DNA of 64,000 nt, taken from assembly GCA_032718475.1 (NCBI GenBank), contig JAUCBJ010000238.1, forward strand, positions 25,001 through 89,000, in the 5' to 3' direction. Source of the DNA: Nemertoderma westbladi. Taxonomy: Eukaryota; Xenacoelomorpha; Nemertodermatida; Nemertodermatidae. Positions 40,627 to 49,560 of the stretch are shown here, in pieces (position 1 is the stretch's first letter; the number at the start of each line of letters is the position of its first letter). The notes under the pieces were generated by a model. The model saw nothing but the letters and a program-made list of their open reading frames with translations. It did no database searches and was not told the DNA's origin. The translations under genes and the position numbers were made by a program.

Positions 40627-42183
40627 ATGTTACCCAACCCCAATATCGTCGCCATTAAACGGAGTCCTCTGGGCGAATCAAACCGTAATTCTTTATCTCC
40701 TATGACGAGTCTCGCTATTAATCTCGACAACGTGCTCAACACTTCCGGTGACGTCACTACTGGTCCAGTCCCTGACACCCCCAGCCCGTTCCTCTGCAGT
40801 AAACTCCGAGGAAGCGGCCGCGGTTTATCCTTAACTCGACGTTTCTCCCTCGACGACTTTCCCTCGGATTCCGATTCTCCGTCGACCTTTAAGAGACCCC
40901 GGTGCCCGCTGGGGGGCGTCGGGACCCGTCTCCAGCGCTACCGCTCGGGCCCCGTTGGTTTCGCGTCGTCAAACCGCCCGCCGCTGATCCGCTCCGGCGC
41001 CGTGGACCTCCCGGACGACTCGCCCTGCTTCGTCGCGGATTGCTCCGGGGATTGTCCCGACAAGGAGAACCGCAACCCGACCCGTCGTCCCGGGGAGCAA
41101 GCCCCCGCCGTTCGGACGACCAAACGATCGCCGCTCAAGTCGATCCCGCTGTTGCCGACCCGTTCGGCTCCTCCGGATCACGAAACTCCGACGAAATCCT
41201 CGGGTTTCGCCTCCGATGGATTCTCGGTAGACGATTTAACCGCGGACGGCGACTCTCCATCCCCAACCAACCCGAACGTTAAACAACTCTACGACGCCTT
41301 CGATAAGAAACCCCTTACCGCTCCCGGCAAGGCGAGATTAAACTTTACGAGTTTCGATAAAGATAACCAATCGGTTTCTCCCGAAGGGGTAGTTCCCATC
41401 CGGAATATCGACGTTGAAGTTGTCAGCTCGGGGGGCTCCTTCCTGCTGAAGAGACCCGCGGTGAAACCCAAATCGTTGATTCGATCTCCGGCGAATAAAC
41501 GGAGTAAATACGAGGAGGATGACTCTCGGACCTGTCGTCTACAACCTCTGAAACTCCAGCGGTCCCAATCGGTGTGTCCGGAGGAGATCAACCGAATCCT
41601 CGATCGGATCTCCAACACCGACGTTATCGGGGATGGGAGCGCGAGCCACGCGCTCCCGCTGGTGGTCGGGAGGCGTCCGGATTGCCGCTCCATCGAGGCG
41701 GCCACCCTGGTCGGCCTGCTCGACGGTCGGTTCGCCGACTCGGTTACTCGCTACCTCGTCATCGACAGCCGCTACCCGTTCGAGTACCGCGGCGGCCACA
41801 TCCGCGGCGCGGTTAACTTCTACACCCACGAGGACCTCTCCGACGGGTTGTTCCGCTCGGCGCCCCCCCTCCTCGGGGCGGCTAACGAGTCGCAGCGATT
41901 GGTTCTCATCCTGCACTGCGAGTTCTCGTCGGAACGGGCCCCTCGCGGCTATAAGTACATCCGCGAGCAGGATCGACTGGTCAACTCCACGGTCTTTCCC
42001 CATCTACACTACCCCGAGGTTTATTTACTCCAAGGGGGATATAAAGAGTTTTATTCCCGCTACCCTGAGTACTGCGAGCCCCGCGGATACGTACCAATGA
42101 ACCATTCGGAATATAAAGACGATCTCCGCAGGTTTAAATCGAAGGCCAAAAGTTGGCCACCTTACAGACCAAGTAGAAAGTAA
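40627..42183 (+). CDS. cdc25: CDC25-type dual-specificity phosphatase, single coding exon
   Basis: 518-residue M-phase inducer phosphatase, which removes the inhibitory Thr/Tyr phosphates from cyclin-dependent kinases and so drives cell-cycle entry (family knowledge). The start is AACATG with A at -3 and gives full length. Residues 1 to about 310 are a Ser/Pro-rich regulatory region with many S/T-P sites (LSPM, TPSP, SPTN, SPEG), a KEN degron at about 146-148 (DKENRNP), and LQRSQSVCPEE near 310-319, placed like the 14-3-3/Chk1 site. The rhodanese-like catalytic domain follows from about 355: LVIDSRYPFEYRGGHIRGAV, the active loop HCEFSSER at 430-437 (nucleophile Cys431, Arg437), YPEVYLLQGGYKEF, and CEPRGYVPM. 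The usual Gly after the loop Arg is Ala (SERAPR), outside the CX5R itself. The frame has no introns and is strikingly G+C-rich from about 40860 to 42000, unlike its surroundings. Minus- and other-frame shadows are ignored. It could be an ancient retrogene or a lineage-wide intron loss. Confidence 0.96.
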   Translation: MLPNPNIVAIKRSPLGESNRNSLSPMTSLAINLDNVLNTSGDVTTGPVPDTPSPFLCSKLRGSGRGLSLTRRFSLDDFPSDSDSPSTFKRPRCPLGGVGTRLQRYRSGPVGFASSNRPPLIRSGAVDLPDDSPCFVADCSGDCPDKENRNPTRRPGEQAPAVRTTKRSPLKSIPLLPTRSAPPDHETPTKSSGFASDGFSVDDLTADGDSPSPTNPNVKQLYDAFDKKPLTAPGKARLNFTSFDKDNQSVSPEGVVPIRNIDVEVVSSGGSFLLKRPAVKPKSLIRSPANKRSKYEEDDSRTCRLQPLKLQRSQSVCPEEINRILDRISNTDVIGDGSASHALPLVVGRRPDCRSIEAATLVGLLDGRFADSVTRYLVIDSRYPFEYRGGHIRGAVNFYTHEDLSDGLFRSAPPLLGAANESQRLVLILHCEFSSERAPRGYKYIREQDRLVNSTVFPHLHYPEVYLLQGGYKEFYSRYPEYCEPRGYVPMNHSEYKDDLRRFKSKAKSWPPYRPSRK

Positions 42184-42223
42184 TTATTGTTTTGTTATTT
42201 TGTGTTATTTATAATATTTATAC

Positions 42224-42229
42224 ATTAAA
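42224..42229 (+). terminator. Candidate polyadenylation signal for cdc25
   Basis: ATTAAA, the common variant signal, lies 40 bases after the CDC25 stop at 42183, followed by T- and GT-rich DNA (TTTTGTGTTCTTTGC) suitable as a downstream element. It is the nearest good signal. No genomic poly-A tract follows. Confidence 0.5.
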
Positions 42230-42689
42230 TTTACGGTGGAAGTTCATAATATTTCATTTTGTGTTCTTTGCTATTTACTTGCTTTGCTACTAGTGTTGCT
42301 ATTTTAGGTTTAGGTTTTATTTCCCAGTCTTACATATTTTTCGTTTTGTTTACTTGTTTTTATTAATTCGCTTTTACTGGTGACTTGGCATACTTTTTGC
42401 TCCTTTAGATTTGTTTTTCATATTGTTTTTCTAATTTTATTATTTAGTTTTGAGCCAAATATTATTAGTTTTTACTAGGTTGCATCGATCGTTTGCATTA
42501 GCTATTCCCATACAAACTACAATTCGTACAAAACCATCAATATTCAATATCATAATGTACCACCCTGTTTGTTTGTTTGGTATAGTTATGAAATAATTTG
42601 TATGTTTAATGTGTTTTACCATGTAACTTCTCTTTGCTAGCCTTGCCTAATATACCATTCTTCCTTAAACCTCTTGTGACAAATATTCT
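42230..42689. other. A+T-rich downstream region, no gene
   Basis: T-rich unique DNA between the cdc25 poly-A signal and the 21-bp minisatellite. No coding or RNA feature was seen. Confidence 0.6.
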
Positions 42690-43460
42690 ATAACGTCCCA
42701 ACCAGACTCAATAACGTCCCCTCCATCAATAACGTCACAACCAGACTCAATAACGTCCCACCCTTACTAAATAACGTCCCTCTCGTACTCAATAAAGTAA
42801 AGTCCCCTCCATACTCAATAACGTCCCAACCAGACTCAATAACGTCCCAACCACACTCAATAACATACCACCCAGGGTCAATAACGTCCCAACCAGACTC
42901 AATAAAGTCCCAACCAGACTCAATAACGTCCCAACCATACTCAATAAAGTCCCAACCAGACTCAATAACGTCCCAACCATACCCAATAACGTTCCCTCCA
43001 TAATCAATAACGTCCCAACCAGACTCAATAACGTCCCAACCAGACTCAATAACGTCCCAACCATACCCAATAACGTTCCCTCCATAATCAATAACGTCCC
43101 AACCAGACTCAATAACGTCCCAACCAGACTCAATAACGTCCCAACCATACCCAATAACGTTCCCTCCATAATCAATAACGTCCCAACCAGACTCAATAAC
43201 GTCCCAACCAGACTCAATAACGTCCCAACCATACCCAATAACGTTCCCTCCATAATCAATAACGTCCCAACCAGACTCAATAACGTCCCAACCAGACTCA
43301 ATAACGTCCCAACCATACCCAATAACGTTCCCTCCATAATCAATAACGTCCCAACCAGACTCAATAACGTCCCAACCAGACTCAATAACATCCCACCCAT
43401 ACTCAATAACATCCCCTCTTTACTCAATAACGTCCCCTCCATACCCAATAACGCTTCACC
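42690..43460. repeat. 21-bp minisatellite with 84-bp higher-order unit
   Basis: Tandem units of AATAACGTCCCAACCAGACT plus one base (21 bp), about 36 copies. Between about 42950 and 43350 four units form an 84-bp higher-order block (two AGACT units, one CATACC unit, one GTTCCCTCCATAAT unit) repeated five times almost without change. Because 21 is a multiple of 3, the minus strand reads through as a 224-codon heptapeptide repeat (LLSLVGT type). I treat this as an artefact: it begins and ends with the array and has no flanking coding sequence. Confidence 0.95.
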
Positions 43461-43514
43461 CAACTCACTACGTATATTCCATTATATAATTAATTATCAG
43501 CTACTTTTTTTCAC

Positions 43515-43800
43515 CATTGTGAGGCGAGCCACGAAGTCGTTCCTTACAGAGCAGTACGGCCCCAATTGGCATGGTCTGTCTGTCTGTGTTTGTCTACCTG
43601 GTTCAATGCTTGAAGACCAATATCTCAGAAACGGCTTGTACTAATTTATTGAGATTTAGTACTAAGTGTCAGCAGTAGACGAAAAGTGTCGGCTGTAGAC
43701 GAAACGTTTTGTAAAAAATTGCAGAGAATTTCTCTAGGAAGAGCGACTTCCTAAATTCCTTCCAATTTAGGATGTAAGATACAGAATTTTCACACCGGAT
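43515..43800. mobile_element. Diverged piece related to the TIR element at 47279
   Basis: ATTGTGAGGCGAGCCACGAAGTCG followed by TACGGCCCCAATTGGCATGG, then GTCTGTCTGTCTGTG and TTTGTCTACCTGGTTCAATG, parallels in order the left arm of the 47279-47906 element: GGGGCGAGACACGTAGTCGG, GGTTCATATAGGGCAAATGG, a GTCT/GTCC run, then CTGGTAAATGTTTGAACGCG. I found no matching right arm, so this looks like a truncated or strongly diverged relative. Its right limit is uncertain. Confidence 0.45.
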
Positions 43801-43980
43801 AATGCCTATTGGGGCTGTACGAAAAACTTACGCTAAGTTCCACAGACATCGTGCATGTGAATCACATCAACGTGTACTGCTATATAATGTTAGTTGATTC
43901 TTGAACGTAGTTTTTATTTTAACTATTTCCCTTGTGTTGTTGTCTGTAAATAAATTTACCTCAATGGTGTCTGCGCCTTG

Positions 43981-44233
43981 TGTAATCCCGTATGTAGTGT
44001 GACCCACTCCTATTTAGTGTAATTCCGTATGTTGTGTGACCCACTCCTATTTAGTGTAATTCCGCATGTTGTGTGACCCACTCCTATTTAGTGTAATTCC
44101 GTATGTTGTGTGACCCACTCCTATTTAGTGTAATTCCGTATGTTGTGTGACCCACTCCTATTTAGTGTAATCCCGTATGTATTGTGACCCCTCATATTTA
44201 GTGTAATCCTGTAGTGTGGCCAATCATATTTAG
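43981..44233. repeat. 37-bp tandem repeat, about six to seven copies
   Basis: Unit of 37 bp made of TGTAATTCCGTATGTTGTG and TGACCCACTCCTATTTAG. The central four copies are nearly identical; the outer copies carry TCCCGTATGTAGTG and shortened forms. No coding content. Confidence 0.92.
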
Positions 44234-44978
44234 TGCAATTCAATAGCCAGACTCGCCTTAAGATACCTTTTATTAATCATGACCGGACTTACTGTAGCTC
44301 AGTAACCAGTATACTTACCGTCTCCTGGTAGACTAGAAGTTATCAAATCAAACAACCGAAGCCTCATCATAATTATATATTAACCTGATTTTTAATTTCT
44401 TAGCATTTCGTGTTTGTGTGTTGAACTCTTTTACCACTGTCGACTAACTAAAGTTATTGTTTATTTAACTGTTGTAAATAAACCCATCGATTGTCACTCT
44501 GTTGTCGTTCATATAAATACTACCTGATTTCATATGATTTTTATCTCAGCTCGTTTTCTTATACTTACCGAAGTTAAATATTTCTAAATTTTTTGTTCGA
44601 CCTAATAGACAGCAGCCTTACGCCTTACGTCTCCTTCACTTATTCCATAATATATTTTCTCATGTTTTGTTGCAATTTTCGAATAATATTTATCATTCTG
44701 TGTAAGCCCTACTTATTAGGGCGTTAAAGAATATGTCACTGAATTTATCTGGATTTCTGACCCCAATTTATTATCTATCGTTAAGTGTCTTTATTTGACA
44801 GACCACTTTGTCAAAACATAACACCCCACTCACCCCCCTTAAAATTATACATCAAAGCTTTGCGCTGGGATAAAGATAGACCTCCGAAAATATCACAAGT
44901 TGAAAAGTACTGTTTACCCGATTCTTGGCACAAAAACAATAAAAGTGATTACATGGAGCTTATATACAAGACTTCTAG
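44234..44978. other. Intergenic, no gene seen
   Basis: A+T-rich unique DNA. The 91-codon frame at 44785-45060 runs into the C-rich tandem repeat and has no recognisable domain, so it is not called. Confidence 0.55.
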
Positions 44979-45183
44979 ACCCCCAACCCCCGCCCCCTCA
45001 TCCTATAACCCATCTGTAGACCCCCAACCCCCGCCCCCTCATCCTATAACCCATCTGTAGACTCCCAACCCCGGCCCCCTTTATCCTATGACCCATCTCT
45101 AGAAGCCCAACACCCGCCTCCCTTATCCTATAACCCATTTCTAGACCCCCGCCCCCTCATCCTATAACCCATCTCTAAACCCT
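44979..45183. repeat. C-rich 41-bp tandem repeat, about five copies
   Basis: Units contain ACCCCCAACCCCCGCCCCCT followed by CATCCTATAACCCATCTGTAG. The first two are nearly exact; later ones are shortened or mutated (GCCCAACACCCGCC, TTTATCC). The complementary strand is G-rich with runs of four to five G, so G-quadruplex formation is plausible (inference). Confidence 0.88.
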
Positions 45184-45814
45184 CTCTAAAGGTAAGGGTT
45201 TACGATTCAGTGGAATCAACTTTCATTTTAACTTTCTGTGTGACATGTTTTTATAAACGCCGTTGTAATGATAGTTTAATTCGGTAGTGGTTCTCTCAAT
45301 ATCTAAGTTCACGTTCTCTCCATCAATCTGTACAGATAATTAATTTAATTGAAGGCATAATTAACTTCAGTTTTTAGTATTTTTCTCTTATTAATCATTC
45401 GCGCTATATTTTTATATTAATATTTGATAATGTTGACGTACTACTGTAAATGATAAAACCTATTAATCGTTGAATCAACGACCTCTTTTTTCATTATCAC
45501 CTTATAAATTTGAAGTAGATAAAGTTTCCATCGGTACATTCAAACCGCTAGAATAATGGTGAAGAATAACAGCAGTGCGACCGACTGGGGCAATATCGAT
45601 TGAGATACTTTTTTAAAACGCTCGCAGCTAAAGATTGAACTCAACCAGGTCAAATAACTAGAACGCCAGCAAGCTGGCTAGCCTTAATAAGACCGTCTAT
45701 AACACAACAAAACAGAAAAAAACGAAATAATAATTCCCATCAAATGTAAACATCTCCCTCCAAGCTGTCACGGAGAAAGCAGAATTAATGTCACGCCCAA
45801 CCAGTTCGCAACCC
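45184..45814. other. Intergenic, no gene seen
   Basis: A+T-rich unique DNA between the C-rich repeat and the TIR element; nothing supported. The short minus frame at 45697-45903 overlaps the element end and is spurious. Confidence 0.55.
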
Positions 45815-46713
45815 TGTACGGTACTTTGTTCCAAAATCGACGTTTGCGAACTTTGTACCAATGGGTAGCCAACTTTGTTCCAATAAATGCGAACTTTTTT
45901 CAAATGCTAACTTAGTTCCAATGAATGCGAACTTTGTTCCAATAAATACGAACTTAGTTCCAATGCTTATTTGCGAACTTTGCGTGCGTGCGTGCGTTCA
46001 TTGTAGCAACTGTAGTGCTTGCGAACTTAGTTCCAATGAATGCGAACTTTGTTCCAATAAATACGAACTTTGTTCCAATAGTTGCGAACTTTGTTCCAAT
46101 AGTTGCGAACTTTGTTCCAATTATGGAAGTTTACAATAAACGAAATAAAGTTAATCAGGAAATGTTTTACCATTTATTAACCTAATGAAAGGAGCAATTG
46201 AGCGACAAGCAGAAGCTTATGAGATCCGTCTTGTAAGAGGATTATTGTTGTATTGTATAACTTACAGGTTTTTTTAATGAGTACCTTAGAATACCGGCAT
46301 TATATCATATCAAAATATATACGGTCAACTATTTTTTACTTCAGTGTTGTAGACTAGTTTAGACTAAACACTCGAATTATTAGATATTAGAGTGCGAGGC
46401 GAAGCGAGGCGGAACGTGCGAAGCCACACGGTGGTGTATGGTGTAGGGTAGGCGTCTTGCCTCACACTATAGGCTTAATGATAGTTATGGACTAGAACAC
46501 TGAAGGAAATTGTTGGTACTGAATCTATTCGTAATCGTAATATCTTGTTGTTATGCCGGTATTCTTATGTTAGTTATTAAAAACCTATGGGGTGGGATTC
46601 ATTGGAACAAAGTTCGCATCGTATTGGAACAAAGTTCGTAACTATTGGAACAAAGTTCGCATCCCATTGGAGCAAAGTTCGCAAAAGTAGGTTTTGGAAC
46701 AAAGTACCGTACA
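45815..46713. mobile_element. 899-bp TIR element with subterminal 17-21 bp repeats
   Basis: The left end TGTACGGTACTTTGTTCCAA and the right end, read in reverse complement, are the same. Homology continues into TTTGCGAACTTTG, separated by a slightly variable stretch. Inside the ends are arrays of GCGAACTTTGTTCCAAT in opposite orientation: at least nine words at 45845-46120 and four at 46600-46685. No transposase frame is present, so it is non-autonomous. The flanks CGCAACCC and CGCTAACA match at five of eight positions, a possible decayed 8-bp target duplication. Inverted subterminal repeat arrays are typical transposase-binding regions in several DNA transposon superfamilies. Confidence 0.85.
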
Positions 46714-47278
46714 CGCTAACAGTCTTCTACTGTAATAATATACCACTTAACTATTCCTAAACCACAGGACACAATAATTTAGCACTTTAAGTAGAAGACC
46801 GTTAGGACTTCTTACTGTAAAAGTATTCACTATGTATCTGTATATAGGGTGAACTCCTCCAAAGCTATAGCTCGTCCGTCAATGAAACTTATATCAATCG
46901 ACGCAGCTCAAACCCAGGATGTGTAAAAAAAAGTTTCGAAAAAAATTATTAAAGTGTCTTTTTTTATTTCGAAAAATAGCCGGAAAACACGAAAATTGCC
47001 ATCAACTCAACGATATAAACACCAGCTGCTGGTGCTCATGGCGGGCCTAGTAAAGCTACTACTATTGATTGAAATGGCTAGGCCCAAACTGCAGAGAAGT
47101 ATATTATTTGCCAATAAGTTTATTACTATCTCACTCTATCCCAGACAGAAAGCAAACATTGTAATGTATTAGCCAGCCAGCTGAATAGCTCTTCCCAGAG
47201 AATCCTATGGGAATATCTAATGGGTTACTCACTGCTATGTTAGGTGGGACACAAGCTGATTGAATTATAAGCACTGGG
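46714..47278. other. Intergenic, no gene seen
   Basis: Unique DNA with a run AAAAAAAAGTTTCGAAAAAAA near 46924. The 72-codon frame at 46954-47172 has no recognisable domain and is not called. Confidence 0.5.
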
Positions 47279-47906
47279 CCGTTCAAATGTGGGGCGAGAC
47301 ACGTAGTCGGCGAGCCTTTGCATACGGTTCATATAGGGCAAATGGGGCATGTCCGTCTGTCTGTCCGTCCGTCCGTCTGTCTGGTAAATGTTTGAACGCG
47401 AATTTCTCGGCATCGCTCGTTCGGAATTGAACCAAACTTAGTAGGTAAGTAGTAGAGAGAAAGTTTAGAAAGTTTGTAAAGTTTGGTCAAAAATCATGCA
47501 GTCTGACGTCAGCTACGACAGATTATGTGGTTTTTAGAAAATGTTAAATTTCTCGGGAAGGCCTCATTTTCCTGAGCTGAAATTTTGGTGGCCTGTAGAG
47601 AATCATGAGGTCTATCTTTTACGAAATTGAAAAGTTAAGACATTTAATTGGGGATCCGCTAGAGACTCAGAAGTAATGACATAGGCCTACCGGTACGGTA
47701 CTGCTGTACAGTGCTGCACTGGTAAGTACGAAATTGCAGAATAACAATTTGACACCACCTAGCGGATTAACATATGATTGTATATCGAATGAATACATTT
47801 ATAGCATGGGATATGGGGTCCAAACTAGACATGCCCCATTTGCTCTATATGAACCGTATGCCAAGGCTTGCCGACTACGTGCTGCGCGAAGTCCCCACGA
47901 ACGTGT
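47279..47906. mobile_element. TIR/foldback element of about 630 bp with internal GTCT run
   Basis: Left arm CACGTAGTCGGCGAGCCTTT, then GCATACGGTTCATATAGGGC and AAATGGGGCATGTC (about 47301-47355), is matched in inverted orientation at about 47838-47887 with few mismatches. Weaker homology (CGTTC and GTGGGG) extends the arms outward to about 47279 and 47906. A GTCC/GTCTG microsatellite sits just inside the left arm. There is no protein-coding capacity. No confident target duplication was found. A diverged relative lies at 43515. Confidence 0.8.
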
Positions 47907-48489
47907 TTTATAGGTTAATAATAATGACATTTAGGGGCTGGGATATCTCTCTCTTAAACTGTAAGCAAAGCTGTTCGATGGGGTGAGGGACCCAACTGCA
48001 CTACGTTTGTCTTATTGCCGCCAGCTTGTTGGCTTTTAGTTATATTACAGCCATACCCATACAAGTGTAAAAATTAAGCTCTGTGGCCTGTACATTTCCG
48101 TATAAAATTATATAAAATAAGCTTCTTGCCGTCAAAAAATATATGTTTGTTTGTTGGTCTGTGTGTGTGCGTGCACATTGATATTGGCTTGGAAGAGAAC
48201 GTGTTCCACATGTTGGGATATCAAGTATTCTTGCAGCTTTAACTCTGTCTTCGTTCAATCTAATATTCCACTAACAATCAGTCAGCTATAATCACAACAG
48301 CTCTGCCGTGCAATGTAAAAAGACTATGTAATGTTATAATCGAGAACACCGTATCTACTCTAGTTCTTAAGATATGCAATGTAGAAAGGCCGTAAGTCAA
48401 CAAATGTATAGTGTTACAAAGGTAAAAGACCGTAAGTGCAATACAAAAGACCGCAACTAATTAAATTTATGCAAAAAACCGAAGTCTCA
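47907..48489. other. Intergenic, no gene seen
   Basis: A+T-rich DNA. A loose repeat of AAAGACCGTAAGTGCAAT-like words (48310-48470) runs up to the LINE fragment. No coding feature is supported. Confidence 0.5.
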
Positions 48490-49025
48490 AGACTTGCGGT
48501 GTTTTGTCATTGCCTACTGGCTCCAGAAGTCGAGTCGAGGAAATCCTGCCAAGCACCTAACTGATCTAGACTTTGCTGATGACTTAGGAGTACTCTCGAA
48601 ATCACTAGAGGGAGCCCAACGGCTCCTCAGCTCATTAGAACATGCTGCTTCTAGTGTTGGTCTTTTTATTAACTCCAGAAAGACCAAAATTTTGACAGTT
48701 AACTTTGAAAGTCCTCAGCAAGTCTCTGATCGGATGAGCATAAGCTCAAAGGATGGTATGCTTGAGCAAGGGAAAGGCATGGGCAACCTTGAATAGGCTT
48801 TCCAGGATTTGGAAGTCACCGAGAATTAATCGGAAACTTAAGGTCCGATTATTTAGAGCAGCAGTAGTTCCAGTACTCCTCTACGGGAGTCCATGCTGGG
48901 CTCTAACTGCTGAGGACACCAAATCTCTGGATGGCACATTCACAAGAATGCTACGCCGGGTTCATTGTGTCAAGTACAATGCACACATCTCCAACCAGAC
49001 ACTATCTCCAACCAGACAACCGCCC
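48490..49025 (+). mobile_element. LINE fragment: RT palm to thumb region, broken
   Basis: Same family as 37936-38702 but extending further upstream: LTDLDFADDLGVLS contains the FADD catalytic box, followed by LEHAASSVGLFINSRKTKI and LTVNFESPQQVSD. A deletion of about 60 bp removes the segment corresponding to HVDDFCYLGSRIRKSG and shifts the frame. The next frame continues KAWATLNRLSRIWKSPRINR and then LLYGSPCWALT and DGTFTRMLRRVHCVKY. Near 48985-49020 ATCTCCAACCAGACA occurs twice in tandem, and then the homology breaks off. The remaining C-terminal part lies at 50915-51195 in the same orientation, suggesting that one copy was split by the 1.9 kb in between. Confidence 0.88.
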
Positions 49026-49266
49026 CCCAGTTCTGAGTTTTTAGGAACTTATCGCCCTCGAGTCTTTTCGCCACCGAGTCTTTACCGCCGCTGGTCCTTT
49101 ATGGCCCCTGTCATTATATACAGGATACTTTCCCCCAACTTTCTCATACTTCCTCTTGTGGAGGGGTAGGCCTACAGACAGGTATAATACGAATGGAAGT
49201 AATTGGCGAATGTGAAATTATGGCTACATATAAATAAATTATATCAGTTATTTGTTTATTGGTTTA

Positions 49267-49445
49267 GGCCGCGTTCACACTACCGAGTCAAAGTCAAAAT
49301 AAAATAAATATAGCTAGCTAGCAATAATAAATAATAATACATAGGCCTAATATAATACATAAGGGCATTCTAGAAAAAATTAAATTTCTTGTGATGTGTT
49401 TTACATGTTGTCTTTTGACTTTGACTCGGTAGTATTAATGCGGTC
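49267..49445. mobile_element. 179-bp MITE with TTA target duplication, PIF/Harbinger-like
   Basis: Inverted ends of about 33 bp: GGCCGCGTTCACACTACCGA then GTCAAAGTCAAAA on the left; the right end read in reverse starts GACCGCATTAATACTACCGA and continues identically. I count four mismatches. The element is flanked by TTA on both sides (49264-49266 and 49446-49448). A 3-bp TTA duplication with GG-starting TIRs is characteristic of PIF/Harbinger MITEs (established). It is A+T-rich inside and non-coding. Confidence 0.82.
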
Positions 49446-49504
49446 TTAGACAGAATTGCTAAATTTACGAAATACCTCCAGTTTTACATTTCAGTATAAA
49501 TAAG

Positions 49505-49510
49505 TTTATT
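49505..49510 (-). terminator. Candidate polyadenylation signal of the 387-aa gene
   Basis: TTTATT on the plus strand, AATAAA on the minus strand, about 50 bases past the stop of the minus-strand gene at 49561. The spacing suits a real 3' UTR. Confidence 0.5.
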
Positions 49511-49560
49511 GTTATTTGTCAGTGAACGAATTCATATTGATTATCTCTATATCCATTACT

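Noticed and set aside
40902-42100. Frames of 66-155 codons on other strands and phases within cdc25
   Set aside because: Shadows of the G+C-rich CDC25 coding sequence; no independent motif.
42789-43463. 224-codon minus frame with LLSLVGT heptads (membrane-like protein)
   Set aside because: It coincides with the 21-bp minisatellite, whose period is a multiple of 3. The frame has no non-repetitive coding part.
45861-46185. 92- and 65-codon Cys/Asn-rich frames
   Set aside because: Translation of the GCGAACTTTGTTCCAAT subterminal repeats of the TIR element.
49021-49169. Pro-rich extension of the LINE frame past 49025
   Set aside because: Homology to the LINE family ends at the duplicated CTCCAACCAGACA word; the rest is chance read-through into unrelated DNA.
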